Assembly (NCBI GenBank): GCA_030737835.1
Contig: JAUJYN010000018.1
Span: 2,232,001-2,296,000 of the forward strand
Direction of reading: 5' to 3'
DNA length: 64,000 bases
From: Acorus gramineus
Lineage: Eukaryota > Streptophyta > Magnoliopsida > Acorales > Acoraceae
The translations under genes and the position numbers were made by a program. Shown piece after piece: positions 30,901-41,950 of the stretch. Under the pieces are notes generated by a model, which worked only from the letters and a program-made list of their open reading frames with translations, did not search any database and had not been told where the DNA came from. Numbering within the stretch: the first letter of the stretch is position 1; each line of letters begins with the position of its first letter.

Positions 30901-33900
30901 CTAAGAAGGGAAAAGATGCGGATACGCGTCACGCATGGCGTCCTCGAGCTCATAGAATGACAAGTCCGGCTCGAAGACGAGCGGCTCGAACGGGATGACG
31001 TGAGCAGGATCATGGACATAGCGCCTCAGCTACGAGACATGGAAGACGTCATGGGCCTGAGCCAACTGTGGGGGCAGAGCTATGCGATAGGCCACCTCCC
31101 CAACTCGCTCGAGGATGAGGAACGGCCCAATGAAACGCGGACTCAGCTTGCCCCGCACACCGAAACGGAAGATGCCCTTCATCGGGGACACCTTCAGGAA
31201 GACATAATCACCAACCTTGAAGGCGAGCTCATGGCGACGACGGTCGGCGTAGCTCTTCTGACGACTCTTAGCGACTCGGATACGCTCGCGAATCGTCTTC
31301 ACCATCTCTGAGGTCTGGTGAATGATCTCTGGTCCCTCCAACTGGCGCTCTCCGACCTCGTCCCAACACAAGGGGGACCTGCAGCTGCGGCCATAGAGCG
31401 CCTCGTAAGGAGCCATCCGGATACTCGAGTGGTAGCTGTTGTTGTAGGCAAACTCCACCAACGGAAGGTGCCTCTCCCAACTGCCTCCAAAATCGAGAAC
31501 ACAGGCTCGCAGCATCCTCCAAGGTCTGGATCATCCTCTCTGACTGGCCCTCTGTCTGCGGATGAAACGCTGTACTGAAGTGGAGGTTCGTACCAAGGGC
31601 GTGCTGGAGGCTACGCCAGAACCTCGAAGTAAAACGCGTGTCTCGATCGGAAATGATGCTGACGGGAGTGCCATGGAGACGAACAATCTCTGAGACGAAC
31701 AACTGCGCCAGGGTGTCCAGAGAATCGGTGAGTCGGATGGGGAGGAAATGAGCAGACTTCGTCAGCCGGTCGATGATCACCCAGATGGCATCGCGACCCG
31801 AACGTGACCTCGGCAAACCCGAGACGAAGTCCATGGTGATCTGCTCCCACTTCCACTGAGGGATCTCAATGGACTGTAGCTTCCCCGCAGGACGCTGATG
31901 CTCCGACTTCACCTGCTGGCATACTAAGCATCGGGCAACGAAACGGGAAATATCCGTCTTCATCCCGCGCCACCAGTAGCCACGACGAAGGCCCCTGTAC
32001 ATCTTCGTGCCACCAGGATGCACTGTGTACCTCGAATGATGGGCCTCGTCCATAATCTTTCGTTTCAGCTCTGCGTCGTCAGGAATGCATACTCGGCCTC
32101 TGAACCGCCGGATCCTGTCCTCGTGAATCTGGTAGTCATGAAGCTCGCCCCGGGCGACGCCTTCAGAGAGGACTATAAAATGCGGATCCTGAGCCTGAGC
32201 CGTGCGGATATCGTCGAGAAGGACTGGCTGCACCACCAGCCTGGCCAAAAAGCCACCCGCAGGAGTCTCTCAAACACTGATCCAGCAAGCGGCCTCCTCC
32301 AGAAGCCTCCAACGACGTACAGCCATGTGGGCGGCCATGCCCAAGGGCTGCCTACTAAGAGCATCTGCCACGACATTCGCCTTACCCGGATGGTAAGCGA
32401 TGTCACAATCGTAGTCCGTCAGGAACTCGACCCAACGTCTCTGACGCATGTTGAGCTCCGACTGGGACTGCAAATATGTCAAGCTCTTATGATCAGTAAA
32501 GAGCTCGAACTCCTCGCCATAGAGGTAATGCCTCCACATCTTCAGCGCAAAGATGATCGCTGCCAACTCAAGGTCATGGGTGGGGTAATTCTGCTCATGG
32601 GGCTTCAACTGACGCGACGCGTAAGCCACAACCTTACCGTGCTGCATCAGGACGCAACCCACACCCAACTGCGATGCATCAGTATAAACTGTGAACCCAC
32701 CACTCCCAGACGAAAGGGTAAGAACTAGCGCTGAGGTGAGCCTTCGCTTCAACTCCTGGAAGCTCTCCTCGCAGGACGGGGACCACTCGAACCGGACATC
32801 CTTCCGAGTGAGGCGGGTAAGAGGAACGGTTATCTTCGAGAAACCCTCAACAAACCTCCTGTAATAACCCGCCAAGCCCAGGAAGCTCCGAATCTCTGTG
32901 GGGTTCGACGGTCGACGCCAATTCGACACGGCGAGCGTCTTCTCCGGGTCCACAGATATGCCCTCGCCGGAAATCACATGGCCCAGAAAGGCCATACGCT
33001 CCAACCAGAACTCACACTTGCTGAACTTGGCGAACAACTGATGTCTGGCCAAAGTCTCCAAGATAGTGCGAAGATGGTGAGCGTGCTCCTCAAGACTCCT
33101 CGAGTACACCAATATGTCATCGATGAATACTACCACAAAGGAGTCGAGGAAGGGCCGAAACACCCGGTTCATCAGATCCATGAAGGCCGCCGACGCATTC
33201 GTCAACCCGAATGGCAGTACTCTGAACTCGTAGTGCCCATACCGGGTACGAAAGGCCGTCTTCAGAATGTCTGACTCCCGGATCTTCAGCTGATAGTACC
33301 CCGAGCGGAGATCGATCTTGGAAAAGACACGCGCTCCCTGGAGCTGGTCAAACAGATCGTCGATCCGCGGCAATGGGTACTTGTTCTTTACTATCCGCTT
33401 GTTCAGCTGCCTGTAATCGATACAAAGCCGCAGCGAACCGTCCTTCTTCCGGACGAACAGGACAGGGGCTCCCCACGGAGAAACACTCGGACGTGCGAAG
33501 CCCTTCTCCAGCAACTCCTCCAACTGCTCCTTGAGCACCCTCAGCACTGCAGGGGCCATCCGGTACGGAGCTCTCGAAATCGGCTCGGTCCCCGGAATCA
33601 GATTTAGCTCAAACTCGATCGCGCGATCCGGCGGTAATCCCGGAAGATCATCAGGGAAAACCTCAGGATACTCTGCCACGACCGGAGTCTGACTGATATC
33701 TGCCTGCAGCGGTGCATCCTCCTGAGCAATATACGCTAGAAAGCCCTCGCATCCTCCCTGAAGGAGTCTCCACGCCTGCATGGACGACACGAACCCCAAA
33801 GGGGCTATGTCACGATCGCCCACGAACTGGAAAGACCTTCGACCCGGAAGGTGGAAAGACACCGACTTGGCAAAATAGTCAATGCTGGCGTGACTAGCTG

Positions 33901-34246
33901 CAAGCCAATCCATTCCCAGGATGGCATCAAAGTCCGTCATCGCGAGCTCCACCAACTCCACTGGAAACTCATGCTCCGCAACCTCTACCGTACACCCTCG
34001 GTACACAGAACGGAGGAGAATACGGTCTCCTACGGGCAATGATATCTCCAAGATAGCATCTAAGGGAGCGGACGCCACGCCCGTCCGTCTCGCAAAAGCG
34101 GGAGACACGAACGAGTGCGTGGCTTCGGAATCAAACAACACATATGCAGAGAGCTGGGAGATCTGAACAATACCTCGGACCACGCTGCCTGATGCCTGAG
34201 CCTCCTCTGCTGAAAGTGCTGCCACTCAGCCCTGAACAAACTACGG
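30901..34246 (-). pseudogene. pol: Pol of Tekay-like chromovirus element 1, with in-frame chromodomain loss
   Basis: Domain order on the minus strand is protease (about 34230-33800), RT, RNase H, integrase, chromodomain remnant. The protease site is FDSEATHSF, so the expected Gly of D-S-G is Glu. RT keeps [20 protein letters not shown] and [11 protein letters not shown] (about 33118). RNase H keeps VYTDASQLG and [11 protein letters not shown]. Integrase keeps the zinc-binding HH and [21 protein letters not shown] and PQTEGQSE. Lesions: CGA to TGA at 32272-32274, a 2-bp deletion near 31513, CAG to TAG at 31030-31032. At 30952-30959, eight bases replace the 116 bases seen in element 2, a net loss of 36 codons in frame that removes most of the chromodomain. 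The frame ends YPHLFPS at 30901. Confidence 0.9.
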
Positions 34247-35623
34247 CTGAGGAGCAGGGGCACGCCTCACCGGCTGCACTGGCTGCCTCCTCTGGTCAAC
34301 ACGGCCACCCTGTGACTGCTGCTGCTGACGCTGAGGCTGCTGCGGTTGGTGCTGAGGCTGCTGCTGCTGCTGGCGCTGAGGTTGCTGCTGCGCTGACGCT
34401 GCTGTTGGAACGGCTGCTGCTGCAACTGCTGCTGCTGCGGAGGCAACACGCAGGGTCGGCCAGCATCGGGGCAGTTATACAAGATATGCCCGATGCGCTG
34501 ACAGTGGTAACAGTGCCGTGTCTCCGGTCGCCAGGCCTGGATTGGCACTGCCGCAATGGGTGTTGGACCTCGCACTGGCGTCTCATCGACTGGAATAGCG
34601 GCAGCCGCTGGCTGATCAAAGCGGGGCCGCTTCTTCTTGCGCTGTCCCTGGTCCTGGCTCCCGGGAGGTCTCTGGTCTGCCGAAGGGGTCGAAACCCTCA
34701 CAAGGATCCCGAGGTCTCGCTCGACTGTCTTCGCCCGAGACACCAAGTCAGAGTACCTCGTGAAAGCCTGGGAGGTGACATGCACCCGAATGGCGCTGCT
34801 GAGACCAAGCTCAAAACGACGGCACCTCGTCTCCTCGTCCATCACCAAAGCTGGGGCGAATCTGGACAGCCTCGTGAAGCGTGTGGAGTAGTCAGCGACA
34901 GACATAGAGCCCTGCGTCAGCTGCTCAAACTCCTGCATCACTATCTGGCGCGTCGAGAACGGGAAGTACTCCTCCAAGAAATACCTCCAAATTCCGCCCA
35001 TGAAAGCTGCTCCACTCCCTCGGGGATGTCCACTGATCGGTAGCCCACCAGTCGGCGGCGCTGCCCTTCAGCATGAAAGTGGCCAGGGAGACTCGCTGGC
35101 GGTCGGTGCACTGCATGGTCGAGAAGATCGTATCCACCTCCATCAACCAACGCTCTGGGGCAAGGGGATCCGCCGTCTGGCCATGGAACTCGGGAGGGTG
35201 GAGCTTCAGAAAGGCAGCGAGGCCGCTCTGCTGCACTCGCGCTGCAGCCTCTAGCCCCATCTCCCTCTCCTAGGGATCCTGAACTCTCACCGCCGGAACC
35301 ACCACGGGGACTGGGGGTACGTCGGGTACCACAGGCGGATCTGCCACCAAGGGGACCTATGGAACTGCATCACGGGCCGCCCTCAGCTCCTGAATCTCTT
35401 GAGCCTGCTCAGCCAACACCCTCGTCTGGGCCTCCAGTGCCCTGGTCTGAGTCTCCACCAAATCCGCTATCCGTGCGAACGCGCTCTCCCATGCAGGAGG
35501 CTCCTGTGCCGATCCTGGCCTCATGGCCGAGGACTCTCTAGTAGCATCCTCGCCTCTAGTAGGTTCGGAAACCTCCAAAGGTCGAGAGGGACCACGTCCG
35601 CGCCGTCCTCTGCGAGGAGGCAT
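34247..35623 (-). pseudogene. gag: Gag of Tekay-like element 1, broken
   Basis: ATG at 35621-35623 opens MPPRRGRRGRG. A heptad-like stretch follows (ARIADLVETQTRALEAQTRV), then TAG at 35357-35359. The capsid part resumes with FLKLHPPEFHGQTADPLAPE and MLKGSAADWW. A frameshift near 35000 leads to WRYFLEEYFPFSTRQIVMQE, EFEQLTQGSMSVADYSTRF and the knuckle CYHCQRIGHILYNC (about 34525-34485). A Gln-rich tract contains another frameshift before the protease. The Gag-Pol frame was probably a single ORF, as usual in this clade. Confidence 0.88.
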
Positions 35624-35725
35624 ATCAGCAACCTAAGAAAACAAGACACTAGGATCAGAATACTCATATAGAAATCCTAGGACTCATCTCTACGAAAGGA
35701 AGACAATTGGCTCTGACAGGACCAG

Positions 35726-35737
35726 GCTCTGATACCA
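35726..35737 (-). promoter_or_regulatory. primer-binding site, initiator Met tRNA type
   Basis: On the minus strand TGGTATCAGAGC begins five bases after the 5' LTR end. It is the standard plant site complementary to initiator methionyl tRNA. The leader to the gag ATG is about 100 bases. Confidence 0.9.
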
Positions 35738-35742
35738 ACTTT

Positions 35743-37763
35743 TGTCACGCCCCAGGGCGGCTGTCCCCGGGACGCGGCAAGTGTATACATGATATCAGCA
35801 GTCTATACAGGAGATCAATAATGTACTCTAAACAACAACTAAAATGACAACACAGACGAAAGCAAGGCTGACATGATATATACACAGATAGCGGAAGCTA
35901 AAAGACTAAGTCTGTAATTCAAAAACATACTACAGACTCGATACATAATCAACTGTCCTGTGAGAGCCAATATGCACACATACATCCAAATAATATACAA
36001 CGAGTGCCCAAGCACGGAAATATAATACATACAATCAAAAGAAAGGATGCTGATGGCCTCTAATACTCGCGGGACGTGGCGCTGCTCCGCTACTGATGAG
36101 GTCTCTCGGGAATCTCCTCCTTCAAGTCCGACTCAGTAATAACTGGAGAAAAATTATGCGAGGGGTGAGCCACACGCTCAGTGAATAGCACAACCCATGC
36201 ATCACAATTTATATTAACCACAAAGAATAATTAAAAGCCTCAAAGTGGCAGGAACTACACAAATCCAGTGGGTCGCTACATCGTCGACCCACCACACCCT
36301 CACCCTCACCCCTCAATATGGTGACATAGGATATTGGGACTGACTAGGCTGTTAATCACCCTAGTTCCACCAATAGTTTCTCCTCCACTCCGTAGGCCGC
36401 TTGGCCACTCCCACATTCAGCACAGTCCGAATCCAAAATCAGGAGGTACCTACTGATGGGAGCCCTCTCACGGGACGGCCTTTCTAACGCTGGGGCAGTC
36501 TCTATACGGATCCAACGAAGGGAATAAAATAGCCTATCCATAAGCATACGATCCACTCGGATCCGCCGTGCTGCCTGCGCCTCTGCGCAGTGCTCCGCGA
36601 GCACGCCCCCGCACGGTTCCCTGCGCGCAGCATCCGCACGCGGCCCCCTACGCGCGGCACCCACTGCGCCTCTACGCAACGCCCCGCGCGCACGCCCCGC
36701 ACGGCGCCCAGCGCACAGCACCCGCACGCTCCTGCTCCACCCGTACGCACGCCCGCGCGCACGCGCGTGTGCCCTGCCACCTGCTCTGCTTGCCCTACTC
36801 GTCCTACCTGCCTTGCCCTGCCTGCCCGCGCGCAGGCCCGATGAGCCCGCACTGCCCGAGCCGGCCAACCACCCCAACCGGCACCCACTACCATCAACAG
36901 CAACCCAAACCACCATAAAATCCATACACACCCAAAAACACCTCCTAATCAAGCATCTAAACAAGAAAGGAAGGAAAGGAAACCTGACCCAAGGAAGGAA
37001 AGGAAGGAAGGGAAGATCGGTTGCTCTTCGCGCACCGAAACACCACCTCAAGGACCACCACCACCAAGATCTCCTTCAGCCCTCAAAATGGCTGCAATCA
37101 GAGGAGAAAAGGGGGCATGAGAGGGGGTCACACTTGAGGGAACTCGAATCCAAGACGACCGGAAGATAGATCGGGAGCTCACCTATCTTTTCTCTCCTTA
37201 GGGTTTTTGGTTTCAAGCACCCTAGCTAGGTCTAAATGTGGATTTAAAGAGAGGAGGAGAGAGAAATTTGGGTGGAGAAGATGATGAATAGTGGGGGGGA
37301 TGTTGTAGTCGTGGGATTTTATTATCCTCACACCCACACCACACACACTCACACCACTTAGATTAGCCCTAATTAGGTTTATGCTAGGATTAGGGAGGTT
37401 TAAGTGAGCTTTGACTTGGGTCAACCCAACCACACAAAAAGACAAAAGAGTTGACCAAGTCATGGGCCCACATTGACCAAGTCAAGTCTCCCAATGACTT
37501 CTCGCTTGGTCAAAACCCGGATACGCTTCGGAACTGCGAAATTCTGAAACGTTACCGGAATTCGATGAAATTTTCGTGAGTGGCTTGAAATGGCACCAGG
37601 ACACATAATATGCAGTTAGATTTTCAATCGGAGTCCTCAAACTCAGGATGATAGCTAACAGTCCAAAATTTTAGCGGTTCCGATCGAAAAACGAAAAAAA
37701 TTGAAAAACTGCCAGAATGTTCCAATGGTTACCAGAAGGCTAAAAAGTGACACATATATAACA
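35743..37763 (-). mobile_element. 5' LTR of Tekay element 1, internally deleted (subtype I)
   Basis: It runs from TGTCACGCCCCAGGGCGG to TGACACATATATAACA (2,021 bp, against 2.7-3.4 kb for complete sisters). A junction at about 36563/36564 (GGATCCGCC to GTGCTGCCTGCG) joins the 3' third directly to the CG-rich body, removing the micro-exon and about 1 kb. The late acceptor (exon edge 36142) and the last exon ITESDLKEEIPERPHQ remain. The exon-1 donor is damaged (GGTCAGG near 36990). A TTGAC cluster is at 37419-37508. Confidence 0.8.
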
Positions 37764-39887
37764 ACATGGGCCTTTTGGGACAGACTAGACTACTCTCCAC
37801 CCTTGGTCCACCAATAGCCTCTCCCTCGCGTAGCCTCTACTGGTATACTACCATGATCAGCACCCTCCAAAAACATCAGAGGTACCTACAGATGGGAGCC
37901 CTCTGTCAGGACAGCTTTCCAATGTCAGGGAGTCCCTACTCGGATCCAACGAAGAGGAGAAAACAACCTACTCACACGGATACGATCCTCTTGGATTCGT
38001 CCACAAAGATTTCTAACACTACTAATGTCATGAATTCTCAAGAATTCCTCCAGGGCGCATAACTAAGATGCGGGGAAACATATATTATAACAACAAGATT
38101 ATAATATTCTCTAAGACATGCTTATACCAATATAATCTCATTCTGATTTAATTAAATTAAACTAAATGGGAAACATGCATAGATCAAGGCTTTTCAAGCA
38201 TGGGACATGGTGTCTAGGCATGTATGGGCCTCTATACATGATACATGGATGTATATCCCTAGCATACAATGTCTAATATGGCATGGTTACATCATAGCAA
38301 AACATGCATTAACATAGTTTCTACATATTATAGCTAGGGGGCTCCTTCGATGCGCGACGCGCGTCTACGCGTGTCGAGCGCATCCCTAGAGGGGGGGGGG
38401 GATTGGAATCGAACCACTCACCTTACAACCCGGAACCTCGCGCATCCCATCCGACGAGATCTGCAAGGTAGGGGCATCAATTATGGTGAGTAAACTACAC
38501 AAATATACATGAAATTTACTAGAAATACCAAATACTCGGACAAGCATGCATACGGACTCGCACGCATGCGAGCACGCATGTACGCACGCGAGTCCGAGTG
38601 CCCCGACACCTACCCGAACCCTCGGGCAACCACACGCATGCCCTGCCGCACGCGCACGCACGCATACGCACGCACGCACGCACCTCAACACCCTTGGCGC
38701 ACTGCCGCGCGCCTGCCCGGGCGACTAGACGCGCTGTCGAGCCAGCGCGCCCTCGCGCGCACTGCGCGCCCGTGCAGAACCCCACACATGCCCCAGCACG
38801 CACACGCACGCGCGCACTTGCCCCCAGCCCCGCGCCCAGGCGCATGCCAGGTGCACTGCCCCGCGCCCGCGCACACCCGTGCGCCCACTCTGGGCGCACC
38901 CGCGCGCACGCGCGCAGATTGCCCCCAACGCGCGCCCAGCCCCTCCCAACCTCTTTTTAACCCTTCCCAACCCCTCACACACACTCTAACCCCTATGAAT
39001 AGCATGCATAAACACCCTAAGCATCCCAACAACCCTAAAAATAAAAAAGAAGGGGAAGAGGACTTACCAAAAGAGGGAAAGCGAAAGGGGGAGATGCGGG
39101 GCTCTCGACGCGCTCACGACCACCACAACCACCACCACCACCACCACCTCTTCAGCCTCTCCTCAGCCTCCTTCTTGGCTGAAAATTAGGGGGGAAGGAT
39201 CATGAGAAGGAGCTTGAGAGAGGAGGATGAACAACAACAACACATGAACAAACCCTTCTCTTCTTCCTTCACCTTCGCCTTCTCTTCTCTTTGTGACATT
39301 AACACAAACACCATGGGGGGGCTTTGAAAGAGAGGAAGAGAGACCAAGATGTCTACGTGGGGAATGGGAGGGGAAGAGAGAGAGAGAGAGAGATATTTTG
39401 CCCAAATAAATATCTACAGAGGGATGGAAATGACCATTTAATCCCTGACTTAGAAATTCTGTACATCCTTCACTAGAACAGCCATAACTTCCTCAATATA
39501 GTTTCGAATTGCACAATTCACATTCCGTTGGAAAGCCAATAAGATTATCTACAACTTTCATGTTTATGCCAAGATCAAATATTCCCTCCAGCTATTCCGA
39601 AATTAGAGCTAAACATAGAACAGGGCAGCTGCCAGAATTTTCATCCCCGGGGTATACTTGGAAAAATACAAATAATTTTTACTACAAGAATCCAGTTGAT
39701 CTAATTCCACTTTTGTACGAAAGCTAACTCAAAACTGGATATCATATAATAAAATCACATTTAAACCTCTTCATCTTGGATTTTAACAAAATCAAATCCA
39801 AATACCAAATCGGAAATACATAACTTCTAGGAAAAATTATGTAGCCAAATTTTAAATCAGAGAGCTCCAAATGACACAGGCATAACA
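37764..39887 (-). mobile_element. 5' half of a minus-strand Tekay LTR (subtype III)
   Basis: It starts mid-LTR (ACATGGGCCTTTTGGGAC) against element 1 and ends at 39887 with ATGACACAGGCATAACA. It includes the GAATTC dyad (38037-38052), a 39-nt micro-exon (38422-38460), a CG-rich body, an exon-1 donor (exon edge 39068) and U3. With 28798-29195 it probably represents the LTR into which element 1 inserted or recombined. Confidence 0.72.
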
Positions 39888-41309
39888 TTATATATCTTGC
39901 ATGCTAGGCTTATATTGCATGTATTGTATCCATGTATGAATGACTGTATCGCATGCGCCCCTCTAGTATGGGCATGTATTCTGTAATGTGTATAGATGTA
40001 TAGAATATGGCATGCCTTAGGTAGTATTGTAATACTACTCCCACCATATTAATTGGAATATCCAGCATGATTAAGTCTGGGTTAATAACGGGCACCTGCC
40101 TAATATTCCCTTGTGATAAGACTCGAGGGCGTGGTGTAGTTGTTGCGCCCATGCTAATGGGGCAAGGCTATGACCAACTTCATGAGATGATGATCTCTCT
40201 CGCCCTCTCCCTCTGCACGAACTGAGTAAGTAGATGCGATTTCCTACTCGACTCAGGTTTGTTTGGAATATTGGCATGCACCTGTTAAGTGCGCGAGATT
40301 TGCACTTGACCCTTACCTTTTAAGTTGGTGATATCCAACGCATGCTTAAGTTAGGCCTTGTGTGCTTATGTGATTAATGGCCATGTATGCATGTTGTATG
40401 ATTGTTGTTTATGATGTAAATCCATGATTAGGGAGTATCCCTATGATTAATTGATATGTGATCGTGCATATGGTTCATGCACATAACTAAGATTTAATTC
40501 TCCTATAAAATATATGCGCATGTTAAAACTATATAGGCGTGGGTATGACCCGTTGTCGGGTTGTACCTTATTAGTTAGAGCGCTAGCGATGTAATCGCCC
40601 CGTGCATCCGAGAGATGCACTCGTTTGGAATTCAGGAGAATTCATTATCTTATCGGTTTGTTAAGCCGGTAGTTGTGGCATTAAGCTAGGCCTACCCGTG
40701 CTAGGTGTGTATATGGACCGCCTGTTGGGTTATGTGCCTTGGGATTATTTCTGCGTGAGAGCAGAGGCAACCCCCTTGTGTCCGAGCGACGCAACCGTGT
40801 GGGAGTACAATAGTATTCGCTATCATCGATATGTGATTATCGAGAGTAGTTGTTTTTCCATTGGGTTCGCTTTGCGAACATGGAGTGTTTCCTCCCAATG
40901 TCGTCCGTGTTGAAGCGGCCCAGGTTGTAGCTGTCCTGACAGAGGGCCCCCACCTGTAGGTACTATCAATGCATGCGGCAAGATGTACTGATCGTGGGGG
41001 TATACCAGGTAGAGGCTACCCGGGAGAGGGCTAACGAATGATATTGCGAGCGTGGAATCGTTCTCCCCTTCGTTGGATCCGATGTAGGAACTTCCCGGCA
41101 TTGGAAAAGCTGTCCTGACAGAGGGCTCCCATCCGTAGGTACCACCGAGGCGTTCAGAAGCGTATTGATCGTGGGAGTATACCAGATAGTGACTATTCGG
41201 GGAAAGGGCTACCGGTGGACCAAGGGTGTAGAGGAGTCTAATCTCTCCAAAATTCCTGTCACCTGTAAAGGGTGAGGGTGAGGATGAGGTGAAGACATGT
41301 CGCCGCGTG
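39888..41309 (+). mobile_element. solo Tekay LTR (subtype II), piece 2 of 3
   Basis: It continues piece 1 (compare 6296-7770 of the complete subtype II LTR) and carries a natural imperfect duplication of ~180 bp (CTGTCCTGACAGAGGGC near 40931 and 41112). It ends CGCCGCGTG, and those last five bases GCGTG recur at 47769-47773 where piece 3 begins. Confidence 0.85.
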
Positions 41310-41950
41310 TGTCACGCCCCAGGGCGACCGTCCCAAAGACGTGGCAATAATGAAATATCGGCTATCAATACCTGTGGTCAATAAAGACTCCAACAACAAC
41401 ACATGAGGTGGCAAAGCAAGGATAATGATAACTGACTAAAAAGCGGAAGCATAATATATAAACAATGTCTGTAAATCAAAAACATTATTACAAACTCGAA
41501 TACACAATCACTGTCTTGTGAGAGCCAAGTCTAGACCAAAGAAAATACAACCTGTGCCACATGCACAATTTACAATACATACAATGACTCTAGGACTGCT
41601 GACAGCCTCGCACTCGCCATCCGCCGGAAGAACGCTCCACGCCCATAAGACCACGCCACAGGAAAGCTCCAGCTCCACGCCCAACACTGCCCCTGAAAAG
41701 AAACAGTATGCGAGGGGTGAGCTACAAGCTCAGTGAGTGGCTGGAAACCAATCACCATACAACAGTTCAATACATAAGCACTTTCCTTTCAAGGAAAACA
41801 TGGGTGGAAACCCATGGATAACAGGGTCACGCGGCAGCGCGACCAACCTCACCCTCACCCTCACTCCCAGAGGGAGACTCTTGGGACTTTTGGGGAGAGA
41901 CCATACCGTTGGTTGAGGAGACCCGGGATTACTGGTCTACACAACACTAC
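41310..41950 (-). mobile_element. 3' end of a minus-strand Tekay LTR (subtype II type)
   Basis: It begins TGTCACGCCCCAGGGCG and covers the last-exon region and GGGTGA block. It is cut at 41950 by a + LTR start. With 46359-47768 it forms the outer ends of a minus unit (41310-47768) flanked by perfect GCGTG repeats. Confidence 0.78.

Noticed and set aside
32018..32728. 236-codon + strand open frame opposite the Tekay pol
   Set aside because: Shadow of the well-conserved minus-strand Pol frame; similar shadows are at 34144-35043 and 61252-61755.
28798..37763. Simple complete Tekay element with two matching LTRs
   Set aside because: The outer ends belong to different LTR subtypes and the flanks TAATA and ACATG do not match. 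The better-supported unit is 28798-39887, with element 1 embedded in a broken LTR.
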